Source of the DNA: Gammaproteobacteria bacterium
Lineage (GTDB): Bacteria > Pseudomonadota > Gammaproteobacteria > DSM-19610
DNA length: 64,000 nucleotides
Direction of reading: 5' to 3'
NCBI GenBank assembly: GCA_011321775.1
Contig: DROT01000184.1
Span: 1 to 64,000, forward strand
The position numbers and the translations under genes were made by a program. The notes under the pieces were generated by a model, which saw only the letters and a list, made by a program, of their open reading frames with translations, searched no databases and was not told the origin of the DNA. Positions 59,188 to 64,000 of this stretch are shown piece by piece (position 1 is the first letter of the stretch; each line of letters opens with the position of its first letter).

Positions 59188-59585
59188 AGGTGTTTCTCGA
59201 CACCAATGTTCTGGCCAGCGCCCTGACCACGCGCGGGCTTTGTGCGGAACTCTTTGAAGTTGTCTTGCAATCCCACGAGTTACTGACATCCGATACCGTC
59301 CTGCACGAGCTTGAGCGTATTCTGCCGGGAAAACTCGGCCAGTCGGAAGAAGTGACTGAAGGATTTATAAACCTGCTGCCTACGCATGCCCTCCTGGTGT
59401 CCCCTGAGCGCCCCTTTCCCCCATTGCCGGATCCCGACGATGAACCCATTGTCGCTTCCGCACTTGCAGGAAACGCGAACGTTTTCGTCACAGGTGACAA
59501 GGCACTTCTCGAACTGCAAGACGTAGAGCATCTGCCCATCGTTTCTCCCCGTAATTTCTGGGAAATATTGGCAGGTCGGTCATGA
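59184..59585 (+). CDS. PIN-domain toxin (COG1569-like)
   Basis: 133 residues from a GTG overlapping the antitoxin stop. The PIN acidic residues are present: Asp6 in VFLDTNVLASAL, Glu42 in VLHELERIL, the Asp run at 83-86 in LPDPDDEPIVASAL, and Asp105 in FVTGDKALLEL. PIN toxins are Mg-dependent RNases that cut tRNA, rRNA or mRNA; the target here is unknown. It is complete, and with its partner it appears to be an intact type II module placed between aroQ and accB. Confidence 0.88.
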   Translation: MKVFLDTNVLASALTTRGLCAELFEVVLQSHELLTSDTVLHELERILPGKLGQSEEVTEGFINLLPTHALLVSPERPFPPLPDPDDEPIVASALAGNANVFVTGDKALLELQDVEHLPIVSPRNFWEILAGRS

Positions 59586-59770
59586 TGCAGCGGGAATCAG
59601 GATTGGCGGAACGCCTGACTGAGTGGCGTTGAGGCACATCCTGCGGGATACGGATTTTTGGCCAATCTGCGGGTGTTTGAAAGTCCCGCCTTACCGCCGT
59701 TTTCCGGCTATTCAGGTAGGGCCACAGAAAACACGAGATAGCGTACAATCAGTTCCGGCGTGGGAGCGGG

Positions 59771-59998
59771 TCAGCGACGTGTTTTTCGTGTTGTCCGGGA
59801 GTTTTCGTCGGGGGCTGGCTCCGACAGGCGGCCTTCGACGAATTTGTGCAGGATGCTCGCAACCAGCGTCTGGTAGGGCATGCCCTCGGCGATTTCCCGG
59901 TGGCGCCCGATCTCCTGTTTCGCCTTTCTGACCCGTTTCAGCTGCCCGCGTTCGAAAGCGGTCAATATTTCCTTTTCTTCGGAATCCAGTTTAGCCAT
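59771..59998 (-). pseudogene. CopG-type antitoxin with a deleted core (PF12441-like)
   Basis: 75 residues. The start (LDSEEKEILTAFERGQLKRV) and the end (GMPYQTLVASILHKFVEGRL) are hallmarks of CopG-family antitoxins that pair with BrnT-like toxins. In that family about 30 residues with the ribbon strand and first helix (of the type RINIRISxxDLEALQxKA) lie between these parts. Here HREIA joins directly to EGMPYQ, an in-frame loss of the DNA-binding core. It is therefore probably unable to bind DNA. It overlaps the toxin remnant by 8 bp, as in a normal toxin-then-antitoxin order. A Lys/Arg-rich C-tail follows. Confidence 0.7.
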
Positions 59999-60131
59999 TG
60001 CCGTCACTCAGGTTCTGCCTGGTTGCCTTCCGGCTGGGGATAATGGTCCTCAGGAATATTTTCTCATCAGACTCCACGAACGGTACCAGGTAGGCATAGT
60101 CCTCTACGACCACGACTAGAATCCTCTGGCC
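59991..60131 (-). pseudogene. C-terminal remnant of a BrnT-like toxin
   Basis: GQRILVVVVEDYAYLVPFVE followed by SDEKIFLRTIIPSRKATRQ is the conserved second half of small BrnT-like toxins. The residues expected before it are missing; upstream the frame instead runs antisense through the accB promoter. The toxin therefore lost its N-terminal half at about 60131. It lies just before the damaged antitoxin gene on the same strand. Confidence 0.7.
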
Positions 60132-60151
60132 GGTAAGTTCGCCGCAAATCC

Positions 60152-60181
60152 CTGACTTTTCCCGGCAGGTCGCGCTATAAT
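60152..60181 (+). promoter_or_regulatory. Promoter of accB-accC
   Basis: CTGACT, 18 bp, TATAAT (perfect -10). Transcription would begin near 60188, about 25 bases before the accB ATG. It lies immediately beside the toxin remnant's broken end. Confidence 0.65.
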
Positions 60182-60212
60182 CGCGGCCATTCACCTGCCT
60201 GTGAGATGACGC

Positions 60213-60674
60213 ATGGATATTCGCAAGGTCAAGAAACTCATCGAATTACTGGAAGAATCGGGCGTGGCGGAGATCGAGATCCACGAGGGCGAGGAGTCGG
60301 TGCGCATCAGCCGCTACGCCTCCGGCGCCCAGGTGGCGGTGCCGGCGGCACCGGTGGCCATGCCGGCACCGACGGCGCCCGCCGAGGCCCCCGCTCCGGC
60401 GCCGACGCCGGCCGCGGAGCCGGAGGAGGCCATCCCCTCGGGTCACATCGTCAAGTCGCCGATGGTCGGCACCTTCTACCGCGCTCCCTCGCCGGGCGCC
60501 AGTGCCTTTGTGGAGGTCGGCTCCACGGTCGCCGTGGGCGACACCCTCTGCATCATCGAGGCCATGAAGATGCTCAACCAGATCGAGGCCGACCAGGCCG
60601 GCGTCATCAAGGCGATCCTGGTCAACAACGCCGAGCCGGTCGAGTACGGGCAACCGCTGTTCGTGATCGAGTAA
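60213..60674 (+). CDS. accB: Acetyl-CoA carboxylase biotin carboxyl carrier protein
   Basis: 153 residues. An N-terminal helical part ([20 protein letters not shown]) and an Ala/Pro-rich linker (residues 40-73) lead to the biotinyl domain. That domain has [15 protein letters not shown] and [15 protein letters not shown], with the biotin-accepting Lys119. BCCP carries carboxybiotin between the AccC and AccAD active sites in the first step of fatty acid synthesis. GAGA lies about 8 bp before the ATG. accC follows after 18 bp, so the two are one operon. Confidence 0.97.
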   Translation: MDIRKVKKLIELLEESGVAEIEIHEGEESVRISRYASGAQVAVPAAPVAMPAPTAPAEAPAPAPTPAAEPEEAIPSGHIVKSPMVGTFYRAPSPGASAFVEVGSTVAVGDTLCIIEAMKMLNQIEADQAGVIKAILVNNAEPVEYGQPLFVIE

Positions 60675-60692
60675 ACGGCGGGTCGAATCGTC

Positions 60693-62033
60693 ATGCTGGA
60701 TAAAGTCGTCATCGCCAACCGCGGCGAAATCGCCCTCCGCATCCTGCGCGCCTGTCGCGAGCTGGGGATCAAGACCGTGGCGGTCCACTCGGAGGCGGAT
60801 GCCAGCCTCAAGCACGTGCTGCTGGCCGACGAGTCGGTGTGCATCGGGCCGGCGCCGTCGGTGGACAGCTACCTCAACATCCCGGTACTGATCGCCGCCG
60901 CCGAAGTCACCGATGCGGTAGCCATCCATCCCGGCTACGGTTTCCTGTCCGAGAACGCCGATTTCGCCGAGCAGGTGGAGAACAGCGGCTACATCTTCAT
61001 CGGGCCGCGCGCCGACACCATCCGTACCATGGGTGACAAGGTGGCGGCCATTCGCGCCATGAAGGAGGCCGGTGTGCCCTGTGTGCCGGGCAGCGACGGT
61101 CCCCTGGGCGATGATCCCGAGACCAACATGAAACTGGCGCGCGACATCGGCTACCCCATCATCATCAAGGCTGCGGCCGGCGGCGGCGGGCGCGGCATGC
61201 GCACGGTGCATTCCGAGGCCAACCTGCTCAACGCCATCTCGCTGACGCGCACCGAGGCGCGCGCCGCCTTCGGCGACGATACGGTGTACATGGAGAAATT
61301 CCTCGAAAGACCGCGCCACGTGGAGTTCCAGGTGCTGGCGGACGGGGAGGGCAATGCCATCCACCTCGGCGAGCGCGACTGTTCCATGCAGCGCCGCCAC
61401 CAGAAGGTGGTGGAGGAGGCGCCGGCGCCGGGCATCAGCCCCGAGCAGCGCATGGTGATCGGCGAGCGCTGTGCCGAGGCCTGTCGCCGTATCCGCTACC
61501 GCGGGGCGGGTACCTTCGAGTTCCTGTACGAGGACGGCGAGTTCTATTTCATCGAAATGAACACCCGCGTGCAGGTGGAACACCCGGTCACCGAGATGAT
61601 CACCGGCGTGGACATCGTCAAGGAGCAGCTGCGCATCGCCGCTGGCGAGGGGCTGAGCTACCGCCAGGAGGACATCGCCTGGAACGGTCATGCGGTGGAA
61701 TGCCGTATCAACGCGGAGGACGCCGAGACCTTCCTGCCTTCGCCGGGTACCATCACCCAGTACCACGCCCCCGGCGGTCCGGGCATCCGCGTCGATACCC
61801 ACATCTACAACGGCTACACCGTGCCGCCCTATTACGATTCCATGATCGCCAAGCTCATCGCCCATGGCGAGACCCGCGAATTCGCCCTGGCGCGCATGCG
61901 CGGCGCCCTGGCCGAGATCGTCATCGACGGCATCCGCAGCAACATCGCCCTGCACCAGGACATCTGCAGCGACTCCGCCTTCATGGCGGGCGGAACGGAT
62001 ATCCATTACCTGGAGAAGAAGCTGGGGTTGTAG
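60693..62033 (+). CDS. accC: Acetyl-CoA carboxylase biotin carboxylase subunit
   Basis: 446 residues, the standard length. [36 protein letters not shown], the ATP-grasp Gly loop [34 protein letters not shown] and [15 protein letters not shown] are all present. It carboxylates biotin on AccB using ATP and bicarbonate. No unusual residue was noted. The prmA gene that often follows comes about 1.26 kb later, after a glycosyltransferase gene. Confidence 0.97.
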   Translation: MLDKVVIANRGEIALRILRACRELGIKTVAVHSEADASLKHVLLADESVCIGPAPSVDSYLNIPVLIAAAEVTDAVAIHPGYGFLSENADFAEQVENSGYIFIGPRADTIRTMGDKVAAIRAMKEAGVPCVPGSDGPLGDDPETNMKLARDIGYPIIIKAAAGGGGRGMRTVHSEANLLNAISLTRTEARAAFGDDTVYMEKFLERPRHVEFQVLADGEGNAIHLGERDCSMQRRHQKVVEEAPAPGISPEQRMVIGERCAEACRRIRYRGAGTFEFLYEDGEFYFIEMNTRVQVEHPVTEMITGVDIVKEQLRIAAGEGLSYRQEDIAWNGHAVECRINAEDAETFLPSPGTITQYHAPGGPGIRVDTHIYNGYTVPPYYDSMIAKLIAHGETREFALARMRGALAEIVIDGIRSNIALHQDICSDSAFMAGGTDIHYLEKKLGL

Positions 62034-62115
62034 CTTTTCCAGTCAGCCCGGTCTGATTGGCCAGGGGCGCGATAGATTCGGGATGCCTGGCCGCGATGCG
62101 GGAGTTGCGTGCGAC

Positions 62116-63186
62116 ATGAAATCGGTATTGTTTATCACTGGTGCCGCGCTGGGACATATCGGACGCTCCCTGCTGGTAGCGCGGGCGCTGGAGTCGCGCA
62201 TGGCGGCCACTATCCATTTCGCCTGCCTCGCCGGCGGACAGCATTACGAGAACCTGGTGTCGGAGGCGGGCTTCGCGGTCACGCTGCTGCCGGGTTTTAC
62301 GCTCCGCGACCAAGGGGCCACCATCACCGAAGCGCTGGAGACGTTGATCGCCGAATTCGATCCGTCGCTGATCTACTGTGACATCAATCCGCTGCCGCAA
62401 CTGCTTCTGGTTCGTTTTCCGGTCGTGCCGCGGGTATTCCTGGTCAATGCCTATGAAACCAGGCTGGGGACCGATACCACTGTCCAGGATCTGATGTGGC
62501 GCGAATATGGTGAACAATGGAATCGCCTGCGGGAGCAGCGCGGGTTGCCACCAGTGGACGATCCACGCTCCTTTTTCGATGCTGATCTGGTGCTGTTGCC
62601 GGATCCGGAGGCTGTTGTCGGAGTGCCTGCCGAGCGCCTGCCGCCCGGCTACCGGCTGACCGGTCCCTGTATCTGGGATCCGCCCGCGTCCCTTCCGCCG
62701 GAAATTGAGGAGGCGCGCGATCTTTTGTTGTTGTCTATGGGGTCCACCGGAATCAACAATCTTCCGCTCGAGGCGGTTCGCGATATCGGCCGGCAGGCTG
62801 GTGCCTCGCGCATCATACGTATCGGCTCCTTTGACCCGGGTTACGGGAGCGAAGTGCGCCAGTATGACTGGTTGCCGGGTAGCCGGGTCGTCGAGCGTTG
62901 CCGGCTGGTACTCACGCAAGGTGGGGCGGGCAGCACCTACCAGGCCCTGCGGGCCGGGGTTCCCGTCGTCTGTACACCGGCACACCATAACCACGTGGCC
63001 CTGGCGAGGCGTTTGCAGCAGGCCGGGGCGGGAATGCTGCTCTTCCACGAGACCTGGCAAGAGCAGTTGCAGGATACTCCGATCGACATCCTGGCATTGG
63101 AACGCGGCGCACGGCTGTTGTCCTCGCAGATGCAGGTGGATGGTGCGGCCAATGCAGCCGACGCCATGGCGGGTTTGCTGGCTTGA
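62116..63186 (+). CDS. GT1-type (MGT-like) glycosyltransferase
   Basis: 356 residues from ATG 62116 (GGAG 11 bp before). The N-terminal half begins MKSVLFITGAALGHIGRSLL, the GT-B start of macrolide/UDP-glucuronosyl-type transferases. The C-terminal half has LLLLSMGSTGINNLP, then YDWLPGSRVVERCRLVLTQG and GAGSTYQALRAGVPVVCTP, then HHNHVALARRLQQAGAG. That is the donor-binding signature with the HGG-like turn as QGG. It likely transfers a sugar to a small molecule or lipid; acceptor unknown. It sits between accC and prmA, where no gene is usual. Confidence 0.8.
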   Translation: MKSVLFITGAALGHIGRSLLVARALESRMAATIHFACLAGGQHYENLVSEAGFAVTLLPGFTLRDQGATITEALETLIAEFDPSLIYCDINPLPQLLLVRFPVVPRVFLVNAYETRLGTDTTVQDLMWREYGEQWNRLREQRGLPPVDDPRSFFDADLVLLPDPEAVVGVPAERLPPGYRLTGPCIWDPPASLPPEIEEARDLLLLSMGSTGINNLPLEAVRDIGRQAGASRIIRIGSFDPGYGSEVRQYDWLPGSRVVERCRLVLTQGGAGSTYQALRAGVPVVCTPAHHNHVALARRLQQAGAGMLLFHETWQEQLQDTPIDILALERGARLLSSQMQVDGAANAADAMAGLLA

Positions 63187-63293
63187 ATTCGCGGTTGCAA
63201 AAGGGTATGGCTGTCAGCGAGTTGGACGTGCAGTATTTGTCCTGCTCGCCGGCCGGTCTGTGTCGTCCTCGGCGTTCGTGCCGGAACTGAGTC

Positions 63294-64000
63294 ATGCCCT
63301 GGCAACAACTCTCCCTCGAAGCCGGTGAACTTGACCCGGAGCGCCTGTCGGCCTTTTTCGAGCAGGCCGGTGCCCTGTCGGTGACGTTCGTCGATGCCGC
63401 GGACCAGCCGTTGTTCGAGCCGGACCCGGGTACCACGCCGTTGTGGTCGGCGACGCGGGTGACGGCGCTGTTTGCGGAGGATGCGGATCTCGCTTCCCTA
63501 CGGCAGGAGTTTTCAGGGGAGTTCGGTGAGGCAGCCGCGGAACGACTGCATGCAGAGACCCTGCAGGACCAGAACTGGGAGCGCGCGTGGCTGGAACGTT
63601 TCCAGCCGATGCGCTTCGGCGAGCGCCTGTGGATCTGTCCGGACGGTCAGCGGCCGCCGCAGGCCGACGACGCGGTGCTGATCGACCTCGACCCCGGCCT
63701 GGCCTTTGGTACCGGCACCCACCCGACCACCGCCCTGTGCCTGGAATGGCTCGACCGCCACCCGCCGGTGGATCTGGAGGTGCTGGACTATGGTTGCGGC
63801 TCCGGCATCCTCGCCATTGCCGCCCTCAAGCTGGGCGCGGCCTCGGTCCACGCCGTCGACATCGACCGCCAGGCGCTGTGGGCCAGCCGCGACAACGCCG
63901 GGCGCAACGCCGTCGCCGCCGGCCTGTGGACCGGCCTGCCGGACGAGTTGCCGGAAGGAAGCTTCGACCTCGTACTGGCCAACATCCTCGCCAACCCGCT
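63294..64000 (+). CDS. prmA: Ribosomal protein L11 methyltransferase, partial (C-terminus beyond window)
   Basis: The first 235 residues are present. MPWQQLSLEAGELDPERLSA is the N-terminal L11-binding domain, followed by DQNWERAWLERFQPMRFGER, IDLDPGLAFGTGTHPTTALC, motif I VLDYGCGSGILAIAALKLGA and the catalytic-region FDLVLANILANP at the edge. PrmA trimethylates several amino groups on ribosomal protein L11 from SAM. The start has GGAA 8 bp upstream. A gene order of accC followed by prmA is a common gammaproteobacterial trait and supports the lineage guess. Confidence 0.95.
   Translation, partial: MPWQQLSLEAGELDPERLSAFFEQAGALSVTFVDAADQPLFEPDPGTTPLWSATRVTALFAEDADLASLRQEFSGEFGEAAAERLHAETLQDQNWERAWLERFQPMRFGERLWICPDGQRPPQADDAVLIDLDPGLAFGTGTHPTTALCLEWLDRHPPVDLEVLDYGCGSGILAIAALKLGAASVHAVDIDRQALWASRDNAGRNAVAAGLWTGLPDELPEGSFDLVLANILANP

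Noticed and set aside
60132-60194. An N-terminal part for the BrnT-like toxin
   Set aside because: These codons run antisense through the accB promoter and do not resemble toxin sequence; only the part to 60131 is homologous-looking.
1-64000. CRISPR arrays, tRNA/rRNA genes, transposases and integrases
   Set aside because: No regularly spaced repeats, cloverleaf-like segments or recognisable recombinase motifs were seen on either strand by reading; a tRNA scan was not possible here.

Overview
The window looks like a GC-rich gammaproteobacterial chromosome. The conserved order aroQ, accB, accC, prmA on the right edge is typical of Gammaproteobacteria. The surface-protein and exopolysaccharide genes on the left are of the kind found with PEP-CTERM/exosortase systems in Chromatiales-like sulfur bacteria and relatives; that lineage is inference. 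No rRNA, tRNA, CRISPR array, phage or transposase gene was found. No exosortase is encoded here, so the one needed for the two VPLPA-type CTERM proteins must lie elsewhere.

Layout. (1) 1-5.3 kb, minus strand: an exopolysaccharide export set (Wza-like export protein, outer membrane beta-barrel, Wzz-like chain-length regulator cut by the window edge), preceded by a FadL-type porin. (2) 5.6-10.2 kb: two divergent paralogous secreted proteins that share one domain but carry different C-terminal anchors. Good sigma-54-type promoter matches sit between them, and a 2OG-Fe(II) oxygenase follows. (3) 10.2-58.0 kb: an island unusually rich in transferases. It holds seven TPR-sulfotransferase fusions, seven stand-alone sulfotransferases of several subfamilies, five TPR-OGT (GT41-like) glycosyltransferases, one TPR-methyltransferase, a NodZ/FUT8-like fucosyltransferase, a GT8-like glycosyltransferase, a DUF6625-like protein, CmoA with a zinc-ribbon methyltransferase, a second VPLPA-CTERM protein, a PrsT-like TPR lipoprotein and a GDDRY-repeat lipoprotein. 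(4) 43.8-48.7 kb, inside the island: a fold-type III PLP decarboxylase-like gene convergent with a SET-domain protein and a fold-type I PLP enzyme, next to a 163-bp fold-back element. (5) 58.2-64 kb: housekeeping aroQ, accB, accC and prmA, interrupted by an intact RHH/PIN toxin-antitoxin pair, a decayed CopG/BrnT-like pair and a GT1-type glycosyltransferase.

How it may work together (inference): secreted CTERM proteins and exported polysaccharide would be the substrates. TPR scaffolds would present proteins or glycans to OGT-type and sulfotransferase catalytic domains, giving a glycosylated and sulfated cell-surface matrix. Many neighbours overlap by 4 bp (ATGA/GTGA), which supports coupled expression within each short operon. 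The strand changes about every one to four genes, which suggests modular build-up rather than one long operon.
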